From the NCBI GenBank assembly GCA_910585765.1, contig CAJUES010000001.1, positions 67,610 through 131,609 of the forward strand: 64,000 nucleotides of DNA, given 5' to 3'. Shown in pieces: positions 1-10,272 of the stretch. This DNA comes from an uncultured Lachnospiraceae bacterium. GTDB lineage: Bacteria; Bacillota; Clostridia; Lachnospirales; Lachnospiraceae. Under the pieces are notes generated by a model, which saw only the letters and a program-made list of their open reading frames with translations, ran no database searches and was not told the origin of the DNA. The translations under genes were made by a program, and so were the position numbers. How positions within the stretch are numbered: the first letter of the stretch is position 1; each line of letters starts with the position of its first letter.

Positions 1-389
1 ACATACAGGGTGATCCGGGCGATCTCAGGGTGCTGTATATAGATGTTTTCGAGCAGGACATCATAGTCGTAGTGCAGCATCTCGAATTTTTCGATGATGC
101 CCAGATTCTCCACAGAGGAGACGTTGACAATCGTTTCGGACAGAGCAAGGTAGGTCACAAGATTCTCATAGAGCTGGATCTGGTAGTCCAGGGAGTTGTA
201 GGCTGTGTCGATGGCGGAGGAGAGCGCATCCCGCTCCTTGTCCAGCAGAAAGCCGTGCGTCTGGCGGTAGCAGAAGATACCCAGCGTGATCAGAGGAATG
301 ACGCCGGCCAGAATGCAGGTCAGTATCAGTTTGTTTCTGTATTTCAAGTTCAGATAAATGTCGAGAGCACGGTTTGGCAAGCATTTCAT
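1..389 (-). CDS. Sensor histidine kinase (YesM-like), N-terminal part, runs off the window edge
   Basis: About 129 N-terminal residues are visible. Residues 1-18 are basic and cytoplasmic, one membrane segment follows at about 20-40 (LILTCILAGVIPLITLGIFC), and then an extracellular region begins. The layout is that of sensor kinases paired with YesN/AraC regulators; the kinase domain lies outside the window, so the family call rests on context and topology. The start ATG at 389 overlaps the TGA of the upstream regulator gene (ATGA), and an AGGAGG lies inside the end of that gene, so the two are translationally coupled. It probably senses the sugar imported by the divergent transporter at 2119-5745. 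Confidence 0.7.
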   Translation of the reverse strand, partial: MKCLPNRALDIYLNLKYRNKLILTCILAGVIPLITLGIFCYRQTHGFLLDKERDALSSAIDTAYNSLDYQIQLYENLVTYLALSETIVNVSSVENLGIIEKFEMLHYDYDVLLENIYIQHPEIARITLY

Positions 390-1893
390 AGGGATTCCTC
401 CTGTCGGTATTTTTCCGGCGATCTGCCAAAGTACTCCCGGAAGCTCTGGCAGAAGTATGAGTAGTTGGCGTAGCCGACGCTGGTTCCGATGTCGATCACC
501 TTGCGGCTGGTGGTGCGCAGCAGTTCGCTCGCCTGCTCCATGCGCACCTGACGGATATACTGTGAGAGACTTTTCCCGGTGCTTTTTTTGAAGAGCCTGC
601 TCAGGTAATCCGGTGTCAGATAAACGAGTGAGGCGAGCATTTCCACGGAGAGGTCCCGGCTGTAATTCTGGTTGATATAGTTCTGCGTCGAGACGATCTC
701 GCGCCGGATATCGAGCGCGGAGGCAGCACCGTAATTTTGCACGATCTTATCGGCGAGGGACTGGATCGTGCGGATGATTTCCAGAATATCCTGTTGGATG
801 TACAGCTCCGTGATCAGGGTGTCGAGTGATTTTTCGGTGTTGTCCGGCAAAAAGGGGTACAGCGTGGTGATCAGGTTGGAAAACACGAATTTCACAAAAA
901 TCTGGGACTGTTTTGCGGGCTGGCGGTATTTCTGAAAGAGCAGGTCCAGATTCTGTGTCAGTCCGGCGCTGTCCTTGTCGCAGAGGCAGCGCCTGATCAT
1001 GGACAGGATGGCGTTATCGTCCAGCTCGTCCTGGGATCTTCTGGGGAGACCTGCCAGCTCGTAGGAGAGGACGTGGGTCTCAGGATTCCAGAAGCGCTGT
1101 TCCATCTGCTGTTCCGCGAATGTATAGGCGTCCTGCAGATTGGAATATCCGTGGACTGGATGGCTGATGGAGAGATAGCAGTCCGTCCGAAAGCTCTCCT
1201 TGATATAAGTGTGCAGATCACAGCCGAAACTGTGCGCACTCTCGGTCTCTCTGCGCAGAAACAGCACGGACTGTGTGGAGGAGAGGTTCAAGGTCTCCAT
1301 ATCCAGCTGCATCTCGCACCGGAGTTTCTCGTAAAATACGGCGTAGTTTTTTCGAGAAAGTGCAAAGGGAAGTCCAGCAGTACCACCTGGCGAAACTCGT
1401 TGAGCAGGCGGATGATCTCCGGGGATACCCCGGCGGGAAGTGTGCCGTTGATACATCCGTGCAGTGCGTACTGTACCATGTAGGACTGCTGTGTGTCCTG
1501 CAAAAGTCTCAGATCCTGCTCCTCGTTGAGCAGGTGGATCACATCTGTGATGGTGGCCTCGAGTTCCTTTGGCACGACAGGCTTTAAGATGTAGCTTACC
1601 GCTCCGAGTGTCATGGCAGTGCGCGCGTACTCGAACTCCGCATAGCTGCTGAAAATGATCGTCTTGATGCCCGGGAGCAGCTCCGCAGCCCGTTTTGCGA
1701 GGTCAAGTCCGGAGGAGGCCGGCATGCGGATATCCGTGAACAGAATATCGGCCGGCCAGGTTTTTAACAGTTCCAGGGCTGTGGAAGCGCTCTCTGCCTC
1801 CCTTAATTCCAGTGGAAGATCTGCGGACTGGATCAGATAGCGGATGCATTCCCGCTCGGTGCTCTCGTCGTCCACAATAAGCATTTTGAACAT
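386..1893 (-). pseudogene. YesN-like response regulator (receiver + AraC DNA-binding), frameshifted
   Basis: The reading frame from 1893 encodes a receiver domain (acidic residues in MLIVDDES, phosphoacceptor in LFTDIRMP, conserved Lys in YILKPV) and then goes out of frame. The remainder, including a C-terminal AraC helix-turn-helix pair (DLSVEMLASLVYLTPDYLSRLF and VGYANYSYFCQSFREYFG), continues in another frame to 386. The two parts join smoothly if one A is added to the A6 run at 1347-1352 (T6 on the plus strand), giving about 500 residues, the normal size for this family. It is therefore either a real single-base deletion in a homopolymer or a sequence error. It is divergent from the transporter genes it presumably controls. 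Confidence 0.8.
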
Positions 1894-1990
1894 ATCTTGC
1901 TCCTTTATCTGTGAAAAAGTATTCAGGTTTTATAAAAACATATCACTATTTTGCATATTTTGGAACAACTTATATAAAGAAAACAGAAAT

Positions 1991-2018
1991 TTGATATATT
2001 TTTCGGAAATTTTATATT
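1991..2018 (+). promoter_or_regulatory. Possible promoter of the first transporter operon
   Basis: TTGATA at 1991-1996, a 16-bp spacer, and TATATT at 2013-2018 lie in the very AT-rich gap between the divergent regulator and the binding-protein gene. It is the best match in the gap, but low-complexity AT sequence makes chance matches likely. Confidence 0.35.
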
Positions 2019-2118
2019 TTCGTGAAAATCATTTTTTGATATCGTAAAATTAACACAATGCATGCATGTTTGTTGCGATATAAATCATTACAGAATCACA
2101 AAATTGGAGGTATAAACG

Positions 2119-3828
2119 ATGAAAAAGAAAACTCTCAGCCTGTTGCTGGCAGCCGCGATGGTCATGGGGTGCATGACAGGATGCGGCGGTGCGGAGGAAG
2201 ACTTCACGGCAAATATGAGTGACGACGAAAAGGCGGCGTGGGAGGCGGCGGCCAATGATCCCTACGGGAAATATCCCGAGCTCGTGACCTACACGACAGG
2301 TTATGTCCTGACCTCGCAGGGAGCAGACACCCTGTCGGGAACAGCCTACGAGCAGGATACGCCGACGGACAACGCTTACACGCGGTATGTGAAGAATCTG
2401 ATCAATGTGCAGAACGAAAATACATTTGAGGCGCAGGCAGGTGACGACTACGACCAGAAGGTCTCCCTTGCGATCGCGGCGCAGGATATTCCGGACATCA
2501 TGCATGTCGCGGACTACTCGACGCTCGTGGAGCTGGTTGAAAACGACATGATCGCCGATCTGACGGATATTTACAACAATCTGGCGTGCGATACGGTGAA
2601 GTCTTCCTATGAGAGCTACGGGGCGAACAACCCGCTGGATGCGGCAACCTTCGACGGCAAGATCATGGCGATCCCCAAGACACAGCTGAGCGACGGCCAG
2701 GATTTCCTGTGGCTGCGCAAGGACTGGCTGGACAATCTTGGTCTGGAAGAGCCCTCCACAATGGATGAGGTCGCAGACATTCTCAGGGCGTTCATCAATG
2801 ACGATCCCGACGGCAACGGGCAGGCGGACACGGTAGGGCTTGCAGTGCTGCCGACAGTGTACGGCGGATATCCGAACAATCATTTTGGCATCGACAATTT
2901 CTTTACGGCGTTTGACGCGTATCCGGAGATCTGGATCAAGGACAGCGAGGGCAAGGCAGTGTACGGTTCCGTACAGCCTGAGATGAAGGATGCCCTGCAG
3001 CTTCTGTCCGACTGGTATGCGGAGGGGCTGCTCGACAAGGAATTCACGACGCGCACCACGGACGATATTGTGGCGCTCATATCCGGCGGACAGTGCGGTG
3101 CGTATGTCGGCCCGTGGTGGTCGCCGTTCAACCCGGCACAGACAGCTTCCTATGCGAATAAGGATGCAGAGTGGGTGAACGTCAGTGCGCCGGTAGGCTC
3201 CGACAATAAGATCAATGGCATCAACACAAAACCTTATGCGGGCTTTGTCGTGGTGCGCAAGGGCTATGAGCACCCTGAGATTGCGATGAAGATCGTCAAT
3301 ATCAACTCGGAGTACGCCAAGAAGGATACCTCGGATGCTGCCAAGGAGATCATAGAGAATCAGACCATCGCGTACTTTAACTGGCCGCTGTACTGCCAGG
3401 TGCAGCCCGGAAACAACGCGGAGATCATGACTGCCAATGTGAAGGCGGTCCTGGACGGCAGTGCGGATGTCTCCACGCTGGACACGGAGGAGCTCGGCTA
3501 CTATGAGTCGGCAGTCCGGTATCAGGAGGCAGTGGACGCAGGACAGAAGGCTGAGTCCGCGGACTATTCCCAGTATATGTCCCGTCTGGTGGCGATCAAC
3601 AAGTTCAGCGAGGAGCCGGCAAACTTTATGACGCCCGCGTACTTTGAGACGTCGGAGAGCATGAAGACAAAGTGGGCATCCCTCGAGAAGCTGGAGCAGC
3701 AGACGATATTGAAGATCATCGTGGGAGAGGCAGACATGTCCGCTTTCGACGAGTTTGTGGATAACTGGACATCTGCGGGCGGTCAGACGATCACGGAAGA
3801 GATCAACGAGGAGCTCTCCGCGAAATAG
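2119..3828 (+). CDS. Sugar ABC transporter substrate-binding lipoprotein (LplA-type)
   Basis: This 569-residue extracellular binding protein has a lipoprotein signal (basic MKKK, hydrophobic core, lipobox MTGC with Cys22 as likely lipid site). Its length and layout fit the large oligosaccharide-binding proteins that pair with LplB/YtcP permeases. The start has GGAGG eight bases upstream. It is first in an operon with two permeases and two clan GH-D hydrolases, so an alpha-galactoside-type oligosaccharide is the likely ligand by context. No ATPase gene lies nearby; such systems usually borrow a shared MsmX-type ATPase. Confidence 0.9.
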   Translation: MKKKTLSLLLAAAMVMGCMTGCGGAEEDFTANMSDDEKAAWEAAANDPYGKYPELVTYTTGYVLTSQGADTLSGTAYEQDTPTDNAYTRYVKNLINVQNENTFEAQAGDDYDQKVSLAIAAQDIPDIMHVADYSTLVELVENDMIADLTDIYNNLACDTVKSSYESYGANNPLDAATFDGKIMAIPKTQLSDGQDFLWLRKDWLDNLGLEEPSTMDEVADILRAFINDDPDGNGQADTVGLAVLPTVYGGYPNNHFGIDNFFTAFDAYPEIWIKDSEGKAVYGSVQPEMKDALQLLSDWYAEGLLDKEFTTRTTDDIVALISGGQCGAYVGPWWSPFNPAQTASYANKDAEWVNVSAPVGSDNKINGINTKPYAGFVVVRKGYEHPEIAMKIVNINSEYAKKDTSDAAKEIIENQTIAYFNWPLYCQVQPGNNAEIMTANVKAVLDGSADVSTLDTEELGYYESAVRYQEAVDAGQKAESADYSQYMSRLVAINKFSEEPANFMTPAYFETSESMKTKWASLEKLEQQTILKIIVGEADMSAFDEFVDNWTSAGGQTITEEINEELSAK

Positions 3829-3915
3829 TCTGATCGGTCTTTAGGACAATGATATTCAGGATATGAGATTGTTTACAGAAAGATTTGAATAGAAAATGGA
3901 AATGGAGGGGGTTCT

Positions 3916-4848
3916 ATGAGACAGGGAAATAAGACAGCCGCCGCCGGGGGGAAGACGGAGTTTGCGGGCAGGGAGAAGAGAATGTTCCACCTGATGCTGC
4001 TGCCCGGCATGATCATGCTGTTCCTGTTCGTTTTTGTACCGCTGTTCGGCTCTTTGATGGCGTTTCAGAACTATGTTCCTGCCAAAGGGATCTTTGGCTC
4101 AAAATGGGTAGGGCTCGACAACTTTAAGTTTATCTTCAGCCTTCCCGACAGCCGGCAGGTGTTCGTGAACACGCTGGTCATCGCTTTTGCGAAGCTGATC
4201 TTCAATATCATCGTGCCGGTGTCGTTTGCGATCCTGTTAAATGAGATCACGGTCGGCATCTGCAAGAAGTTTTTCCAGACCGTTGTGTATCTGCCGCATT
4301 TCCTGTCGTGGGTTGTGCTCGCGACGGTCGTGACCAACATGTTTTCGCTCTCCGGTCCCTTTAACGCGCTGGTCACAGCGTTTGGGGGAGAGCCGGTACA
4401 GTTTCTTGCAGACAACAACTGGTTCCGCCAGGTGATCGTGGCGACGGATGTGTGGAAGGAGTTCGGTTACAACTCCGTGGTATATCTGGCGGCCCTGACA
4501 GGCATTGACTTAGGACTGTACGAGGCGGCTTCCATCGACGGGGCAAACCGTTTTGAGCAGACGCTCCACATCACACTGCCGAGCCTGATGCCGACGATCA
4601 TACTGATGACCGCGCTGAACCTCGGAAATATTCTGAATGCAGGATTTGACCAGATCTTCAACCTTTACAATCCGATCGTGTATGAGACAGGGGATATCAT
4701 TGATACATATGTGTACAGGATCGGTATGGTTGAGCGCCAGTACAGTATCGGTACGGCGGTCGGACTGTTCAAATCGGTTATCAGTTTCCTGCTGATCATG
4801 GGTGCCAATAAAGGGGCAAAGAAACTCACCGGCAGCGGTATCTTTTAA
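3916..4848 (+). CDS. Sugar ABC transporter permease (LplB-type)
   Basis: A 310-residue inner membrane subunit with six predicted membrane segments; the first is at about residues 28-50 after a basic cytoplasmic leader. The ATPase-docking EAA loop is visible as EAASIDGANRFEQTLHITLP at about residues 205-224. GGAGGGGG precedes the start. It forms the translocation pore with the permease encoded 15 bp downstream. Confidence 0.92.
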   Translation: MRQGNKTAAAGGKTEFAGREKRMFHLMLLPGMIMLFLFVFVPLFGSLMAFQNYVPAKGIFGSKWVGLDNFKFIFSLPDSRQVFVNTLVIAFAKLIFNIIVPVSFAILLNEITVGICKKFFQTVVYLPHFLSWVVLATVVTNMFSLSGPFNALVTAFGGEPVQFLADNNWFRQVIVATDVWKEFGYNSVVYLAALTGIDLGLYEAASIDGANRFEQTLHITLPSLMPTIILMTALNLGNILNAGFDQIFNLYNPIVYETGDIIDTYVYRIGMVERQYSIGTAVGLFKSVISFLLIMGANKGAKKLTGSGIF

Positions 4849-4863
4849 GGAGGGGATGGAATC

Positions 4864-5745
4864 ATGGTAAAGAAATTAAATGGCAAAAGAGTTGTCTCCA
4901 TGGTGATCGTGTGGGCGGTCGTGGTGATCCTCACGCTGAGCTGCCTGCTTCCGCTGATCAATATGCTTGCGATCTCCCTCAGCGGGAGCGATGCGGTTGC
5001 CGCGAACGAGGTGGGCTTTATCCCGAAGGATTTTACGCTCGTCACCTACAAGAAACTGCTGGAGGACGCACAGTTCTGGAAATCGTTCCTGATCTCGGTG
5101 GAGAGGGTGATCCTGGGACTGCTCATCAACATGTTCTTCACAGTGAGCATGGCGTATCCGCTCTCCAAGAGCAGGAAACGCTTTCCGGCGCGCGAGGTCT
5201 ACATTAAATTCGTCATTTTTGCAATGCTGTTTTCCGGCGGCATCATTCCGCTGTTCATGGTAGTCAGCAATCTGCATCTGACCAATACGATCTGGGCGCT
5301 GGTGCTCCCGGGTGCCGTTCCCGTGTTCAATGTCATCCTGCTGATCAACTTCTTCAAGGGTGTGCCGGAATCGCTGGACGAGGCGGCGCGGATCGACGGT
5401 GCGAGCCCGATTGAGATCCTGGTAAAAATCTATCTGCCTGTATCTCTCCCCGCACTTGCGACCGTGGCGCTGTTCTCCATAGTCAACCATTGGAACGACT
5501 ATTTCTCGGGGTTGATCTACATGAGCAAGTCGGCGATGTACCCGCTGCAGACTTATATCCAGCAGCTCACGGTGGACATCACGCAGGTGACGGACGCAGA
5601 ACAGCTAAAACAGATGGCGTCCATGAACAACCGCACGTTCAACGCGACCAAGATCGTGGTTTCCACGATCCCGCTGCTGATCATCTATCCGTTCCTGCAG
5701 AAATATTTTGTGTCCGGCATGGTGATCGGCGCAGTAAAGGAATAG
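4864..5745 (+). CDS. Sugar ABC transporter permease (YtcP/LplC-type)
   Basis: A 293-residue second permease of the carbohydrate-uptake-1 family. The first membrane segment is near residues 14-34 (VVVILTLSCLLPLINMLAI), the EAA loop is DEAARIDGASPIEILVKIYL at about 173-192, and the C-terminus ends in the typical QKYFVSGMVIGAVKE. AGGAGGGG sits upstream of the ATG at 4864. It is co-transcribed with the preceding permease and binding protein. Confidence 0.92.
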   Translation: MVKKLNGKRVVSMVIVWAVVVILTLSCLLPLINMLAISLSGSDAVAANEVGFIPKDFTLVTYKKLLEDAQFWKSFLISVERVILGLLINMFFTVSMAYPLSKSRKRFPAREVYIKFVIFAMLFSGGIIPLFMVVSNLHLTNTIWALVLPGAVPVFNVILLINFFKGVPESLDEAARIDGASPIEILVKIYLPVSLPALATVALFSIVNHWNDYFSGLIYMSKSAMYPLQTYIQQLTVDITQVTDAEQLKQMASMNNRTFNATKIVVSTIPLLIIYPFLQKYFVSGMVIGAVKE

Positions 5746-5817
5746 CACAAATCATACGATTTATATAGTGAGAGAGGCTCCTGCGGTCAGTCGGGAGTCT
5801 TTCGCATCCTAAGGCAT

Positions 5818-5850
5818 GAATGCCTGTAATGAATGCCTGTAATGAATGCC
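5818..5850. repeat. Short tandem repeat before the GH36 gene
   Basis: The 13-bp unit GAATGCCTGTAAT occurs twice in tandem (5818-5830, 5831-5843), followed by a partial third copy GAATGCC (5844-5850). It ends eight bases before the AAGGAG ribosome site of the alpha-galactosidase gene, so copy number could alter leader length. No function is shown. Confidence 0.7.
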
Positions 5851-5873
5851 AATAAGTAAGGAGATGTTTGTAT

Positions 5874-8069
5874 ATGGCAATTGTAGTGGAAAAAAACGGC
5901 AGGCTGTTCAACCTGCACACGGCGGACAGCACCTATCAGATGTATGCCGATGAGTACGGCGTACTGCTGCACACCTATTATGGAAAGCGGATCGACGGGG
6001 AGAACCTTGCGGATCTGATCTTTCAGGTGGATGTGGGATTCTCGGGCAACCCGGAGGAGACGGTGGGAAACCGCGAGTATTCGCTGGACTGTCTGCCGCA
6101 GGAGCTTCCCTCTGACGGTGTGGGTGACTACCGCGAGAGCTGTATCTCACTGCTGCATGAAAATGGCAGCATGGCGGCGGATTTCCGCTTTGAGAGCTAT
6201 GAGGTATTTCCGGGTTCCTACAAAGTGGCGGGGATGCCTGCGCTGTACGACAGTGACGGCGAGAAGGGCGAAACCCTTGTGATCACCATGCGGGAGAAGG
6301 CGTCCTCGGTGGTCGTGCGCCTGTGCTATGGCGTGTTTGAGAAGGAGAATGTGATCACCAGGGCAGTCCGCGTTGAAAACCGCGGGGAGAGCCGCGTTGT
6401 GCTCGACAAGTGCCTCAGCTGCTGTCTGGATTTACAGTTTGGGGAGTATGACCTCATCACCTTTGCGGGCAGGCATACCATGGAGCGCGGGCCGGAGAGG
6501 AACAGGGTGCGCCGCACGAAACTCGAGGTCGGCAGTATGCGCGGGACTTCCAGCCATCAGTACAATCCAACGGCGATCCTCTGTGTGCCGGACGCGACGG
6601 AGGACTACGGCGACTGTTACGGGCTGTGCCTGGTGTACAGCGGCAATTTTACGGCCTGTGCACAGATGGACCAGCGGGGACAGACGAGGGTGCTGATGGG
6701 GATCAACCCGGAGAAGTTTTCGTTCCGTCTGGAAAAGGATGACTGCTTCGACGCGCCGCAGGTGATACTGAGCTATTCGGACGCTGGGCTTTCCAGGCTA
6801 TCCTGGCAGTATCACCGGATCCTGCGGGAGCACATGTGCCGCGGGAAGTATCAACACGCAAAGCGGCCGGTGCTTCTCAATAACTGGGAGGCGACGTATT
6901 TTCACTTTAATCAGGAGAAGCTGGTCTCGCTCGCAAGGCAGGCGGCGGAACTCGGCATTGAGATGCTGGTGCTCGACGACGGCTGGTTTGGAAAGCGGGA
7001 TGATGACAACAGCGGTCTGGGGGACTGGTATGCCAACGAGCGGAAGCTGGGCGGCAGCCTGAAGGAACTGGGCGATCAGATCCACGCGCTGGGCATGAAG
7101 TTCGGACTGTGGTTTGAGCCGGAGATGATCTCGGAGGACAGCGACCTCTACAGGGCACATCCGGACTGGGCGATCACAATACCGGGCAGGGAGCCGAACC
7201 GCGGCAGGAACCAGCTCGTGGTGGACATGAGCCGCGCGGATGTGCGGGCGTACTTATTTGAGCGGCTCTCCGACATACTGGAGCACGCGCCCATCGACTA
7301 TGTCAAGTGGGATATGAACCGGAGCATCTGTGACATCTACAGCCGCCAGTTTGCCGGAGATCGGACAGGCGAGGTCTACCACCGCTTTGTGCTGGGCGTG
7401 TACGAGCTGATGGAGCGCATTATACAGCGGTTCCCGGATATCTTATTGGAGAGCTGCAGCGGGGGCGGCGGGCGGTTTGACGCGGCGATGCTGTACTATT
7501 CGCCGCAGATCTGGTGCAGCGACAACACGGATGCGGTGAACCGGCTCGATATCCAGTATGGCACGTCCTTCTTTTACCCGGCCAGCAGCGTAGGCGCTCA
7601 TGTGTCTGCGGTGCCAAATCACCAGACAGGGCGTGTCACGCCGTTTGCCACGAGAGGCCATGTGGCGCTCTCCGGCAGCTTTGGCTACGAGCTGGACTTA
7701 AATCGGATCACCGACGAGGAAAAGGCGATGGTGCGGGAGCAGATCGCGGATTTCCATAAATATTATCAGCTGACGCACGAGGGGACGTACTACAGGCTCA
7801 CACCGCCGGGCGGCAGGTTCTGTGCGTGGGAGTTTGTCGACGAACAGCGTGACCATGCGCTGCAGACGCTGGTGATGACCTCGGCGGAGAGCAATCCGCT
7901 CCCCGTGCACACCACAGTCAAGGGACTGTCGCCCGACAAGTATTACCGTTGTTCCGCCGACAGCCAGATCAGGACCGGACGGACATGGATGAACGCCGGG
8001 CTCACGCTGCGCAAGATCCCGCATGAGTACGAGAGCGTGCTGATAGAGTGGAGTGCGGTGGAGGAATAG
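5874..8069 (+). CDS. Alpha-galactosidase, family GH36
   Basis: A 731-residue cytoplasmic enzyme without signal peptide, the usual GH36 length. An N-terminal beta-sandwich domain (to about residue 320) precedes a TIM barrel that begins near LLNNWEATYF. The nucleophile is Asp480 in VKWDMNRS and the acid/base is Asp550 in WCSDNTDAV; LVLDDGWFG and ESCSGGGGRFD are further family signatures. It should remove terminal alpha-1,6-galactose from imported oligosaccharides such as raffinose-type sugars or galactomannan fragments. AAGGAG is at 5858-5863; ATG 5874 is preferred, although an in-frame TTG at 5868 has a closer spacing. It shares the operon with the upstream transporter. Confidence 0.93.
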   Translation: MAIVVEKNGRLFNLHTADSTYQMYADEYGVLLHTYYGKRIDGENLADLIFQVDVGFSGNPEETVGNREYSLDCLPQELPSDGVGDYRESCISLLHENGSMAADFRFESYEVFPGSYKVAGMPALYDSDGEKGETLVITMREKASSVVVRLCYGVFEKENVITRAVRVENRGESRVVLDKCLSCCLDLQFGEYDLITFAGRHTMERGPERNRVRRTKLEVGSMRGTSSHQYNPTAILCVPDATEDYGDCYGLCLVYSGNFTACAQMDQRGQTRVLMGINPEKFSFRLEKDDCFDAPQVILSYSDAGLSRLSWQYHRILREHMCRGKYQHAKRPVLLNNWEATYFHFNQEKLVSLARQAAELGIEMLVLDDGWFGKRDDDNSGLGDWYANERKLGGSLKELGDQIHALGMKFGLWFEPEMISEDSDLYRAHPDWAITIPGREPNRGRNQLVVDMSRADVRAYLFERLSDILEHAPIDYVKWDMNRSICDIYSRQFAGDRTGEVYHRFVLGVYELMERIIQRFPDILLESCSGGGGRFDAAMLYYSPQIWCSDNTDAVNRLDIQYGTSFFYPASSVGAHVSAVPNHQTGRVTPFATRGHVALSGSFGYELDLNRITDEEKAMVREQIADFHKYYQLTHEGTYYRLTPPGGRFCAWEFVDEQRDHALQTLVMTSAESNPLPVHTTVKGLSPDKYYRCSADSQIRTGRTWMNAGLTLRKIPHEYESVLIEWSAVEE

Positions 8070-8096
8070 TATAGTTTCATAAGAAAGGAGAAGCGT

Positions 8097-10043
8097 ATGG
8101 AAAGGAATGTCAGAATAACATGGCAGTACAAAGATAACGGGACGTTTGCGCTGCTCTGGGGAGACACTGCAGTCCTGACAGGCTACGCAAAAGCGTATCA
8201 TGTCGACGGCAGGGGGATCGACACCAGGACAGCAGTCTTAAAAAGGCAGGAAATGACGCATGGGGAGAGAGGACAGGTACTTACATTTCATGCGGAAAAC
8301 GGTCTGTGCCTGACACAGCGCCTGTCCTTTTCTGACGATGGCACACCGATGGTCTCTTGCGCGCTGTCCGCACAGGACGGACAGCCGGTGGAGACGAACC
8401 GGCTGCTGCCGCTGATCGCGGAGGGGCTGGGCGACAACGCGCCCAGGATATGGAAGAGCATCTGGAGCAAGATGCTGCTGGTTCCCTACGACAATACGAT
8501 GTGGCTGCGCTACGAGGCACAGCCGCTGCGCGCGGGGCGAAAGAGCTATGATATGACCGTTCTGTTTCAGGAGGACAGCAGGGAGGGGCTGCTGATCGGT
8601 GCGGCAGATTTCTCTGTGTGGAAGAATGTCATCATCTGCTCGGGAACCGATGCGAAGAGCTTATGGATCCAGAGCGGCATCGCGGACGAGGGGACGCACG
8701 ACAGCGTCCCACACGGCAGCCTCATCGGGGAGAGTGTGGAATCTGCGCGCTTTTATATAGTGTATGGAGCTGACTACAGAAGAATCCTCGAGACATACGG
8801 CGATCTGCTGGCGTCAGGGGGAACGCATCTGACGTGGACGGAAGGGGTGCCGTTTGGCTTCAACAGCTGGGCAGGGCTGGCATTCCGGCTGAACGCGGAC
8901 AATTTTCGGAAAACCGGGCAGTTTCTGCGCGAAGTGCTGCGTCCGATGGGATATGAGAATCAGGGACTCACTTATATGAATCTGGACGCCGGGTGGAATG
9001 CGATCCCGGAGGACAGGCTGGTGTCGCTGGTTCACGAGCTGCACGGGAGCGGACAGAAGGCGGGGATCTACGATTCGCCCTTCGCCTTTTTCGGCAAGGA
9101 CGAGGACATTGAGAAGGAGATTCCGGGTGCGCCGGGACACTGCTTTTCGGAGATCCTGCTGCGGGACTGTGATGGGAATCCGCTCGCGCGGGTGGACGGG
9201 GCGATCCCGCTCGACGTAACGCATCCTGTCTGGCGGCAGCAGATGGAGTGGAAGCTGTCCCGCTTTGTGCGGTGGGATTTTGACTACGTGAAGCTTGACT
9301 TCATGACGCACGGCGGCATGGAGGGCTGTCATTATGACAGGAATGTCCGAACGGGGCGGCAGGCGATCGCGGCTGGATATCAGATGATCTCCGCGTATCT
9401 GTCGCCTGAGCGCATCGGAAAGCCTTTTTTTATCAGTCTCTCCATCGCGCCGCTGTTTCCGTGCGGTTTTGGCCATGCGAGGCGCTTTTCGTGCGATGCG
9501 TTCGGGACGAACGAGGACGTGGAGTACGTGCTCAACGCCCAGACTTATGCATGGTGGCAGAGCGGGCGGCTGTATGCGCTCAATGATCCGGACCATATCT
9601 GTCTGCTAAAGGGTGTCTTCACGGACAGGGACAGCCTGGAGGGGGAGGCACGGGCGCGCTACACCTCGGCAGTGATCGCCGGCACGGTGATGATGCTCAG
9701 CGATGATTTTGAGCGTCCCGAGGCGCGCAGCCGGGCGGAAAAGCTGGCGACGAACCGCGAGGTGAACGCGCTCGCCGCATCGCGTGTGTCCTTCTGTCCG
9801 GTGGAGTCCGCGGGCGCTTCCGCGTCGGCAGCGTTCACAGCCACGGTGGACGGGAAGCAGTGTCTGGCGCTGTTCCACTGGCGGGAAGGCGATGAGACGG
9901 TGCAGGTGGAGTGCGGGCACGCGGGGATCCGTCCGGGAATCCGCTACAAGGAGCTGTGGAGCGGAGAGCAGATGCAGGACGAGGACGGTGTCCTCCGCTG
10001 GAGAGCGCATGGCTGCGATGCGGTGCTGCTGAGGGAACTATAG
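8097..10043 (+). CDS. Clan GH-D glycoside hydrolase (GH36/GH27-like, divergent)
   Basis: A 648-residue cytoplasmic protein. Residues 1-235 form a beta-rich domain; a TIM barrel starts near VPFGFNSWAGL. Candidate catalytic residues are Asp401 in YVKLDFM (nucleophile position) and Asp467 in FSCDAFGTN (acid/base position), matching the clan GH-D arrangement. Sequence around these sites differs from the neighbouring canonical GH36, so substrate is open: alpha-galactoside, alpha-N-acetylgalactosaminide or another retaining alpha-linked sugar. AAAGGAG precedes the ATG. It is last in the operon, followed by a terminator. Confidence 0.75.
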   Translation: MERNVRITWQYKDNGTFALLWGDTAVLTGYAKAYHVDGRGIDTRTAVLKRQEMTHGERGQVLTFHAENGLCLTQRLSFSDDGTPMVSCALSAQDGQPVETNRLLPLIAEGLGDNAPRIWKSIWSKMLLVPYDNTMWLRYEAQPLRAGRKSYDMTVLFQEDSREGLLIGAADFSVWKNVIICSGTDAKSLWIQSGIADEGTHDSVPHGSLIGESVESARFYIVYGADYRRILETYGDLLASGGTHLTWTEGVPFGFNSWAGLAFRLNADNFRKTGQFLREVLRPMGYENQGLTYMNLDAGWNAIPEDRLVSLVHELHGSGQKAGIYDSPFAFFGKDEDIEKEIPGAPGHCFSEILLRDCDGNPLARVDGAIPLDVTHPVWRQQMEWKLSRFVRWDFDYVKLDFMTHGGMEGCHYDRNVRTGRQAIAAGYQMISAYLSPERIGKPFFISLSIAPLFPCGFGHARRFSCDAFGTNEDVEYVLNAQTYAWWQSGRLYALNDPDHICLLKGVFTDRDSLEGEARARYTSAVIAGTVMMLSDDFERPEARSRAEKLATNREVNALAASRVSFCPVESAGASASAAFTATVDGKQCLALFHWREGDETVQVECGHAGIRPGIRYKELWSGEQMQDEDGVLRWRAHGCDAVLLREL

Positions 10044-10096
10044 AGGTGAGGGACGGCTGCGCGAGGAGCTGTCGGATAGACGATGATAAAGCGGGA

Positions 10097-10149
10097 CAGC
10101 CCTGCATTCCTTTATCCGTTATGGGTAGGGGATGCAGGGCTGCTTTTTT
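10097..10149 (+). terminator. Rho-independent terminator of the first transporter operon
   Basis: The arms CAGCCCTGCAT (10097-10107) and ATGCAGGGCTG (10132-10142) form a perfect 11-bp stem, followed by TTTTTT at 10144-10149. Confidence 0.9.
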
Positions 10150-10272
10150 ATGCACACGGGCGTCCGTCAAAGGTCGGAACAGTGATAGCAGTAAGTCTGA
10201 CCAGTTATAGAATCTGGCGGTTAAAACTGGTATGTTTATTTTACAATATACTTTATGTAGGAGGACTTACAA

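Noticed and set aside
2050..3273. Minus-strand open frame of 407 codons opposite the first binding-protein gene
   Set aside because: Shadow frame; the plus strand has a lipoprotein signal and a ribosome site.
8097..10043. GH31 alpha-glucosidase
   Set aside because: The nucleophile region YVKLDFM and SCDAFG pattern fit clan GH-D better than the GH31 signature.
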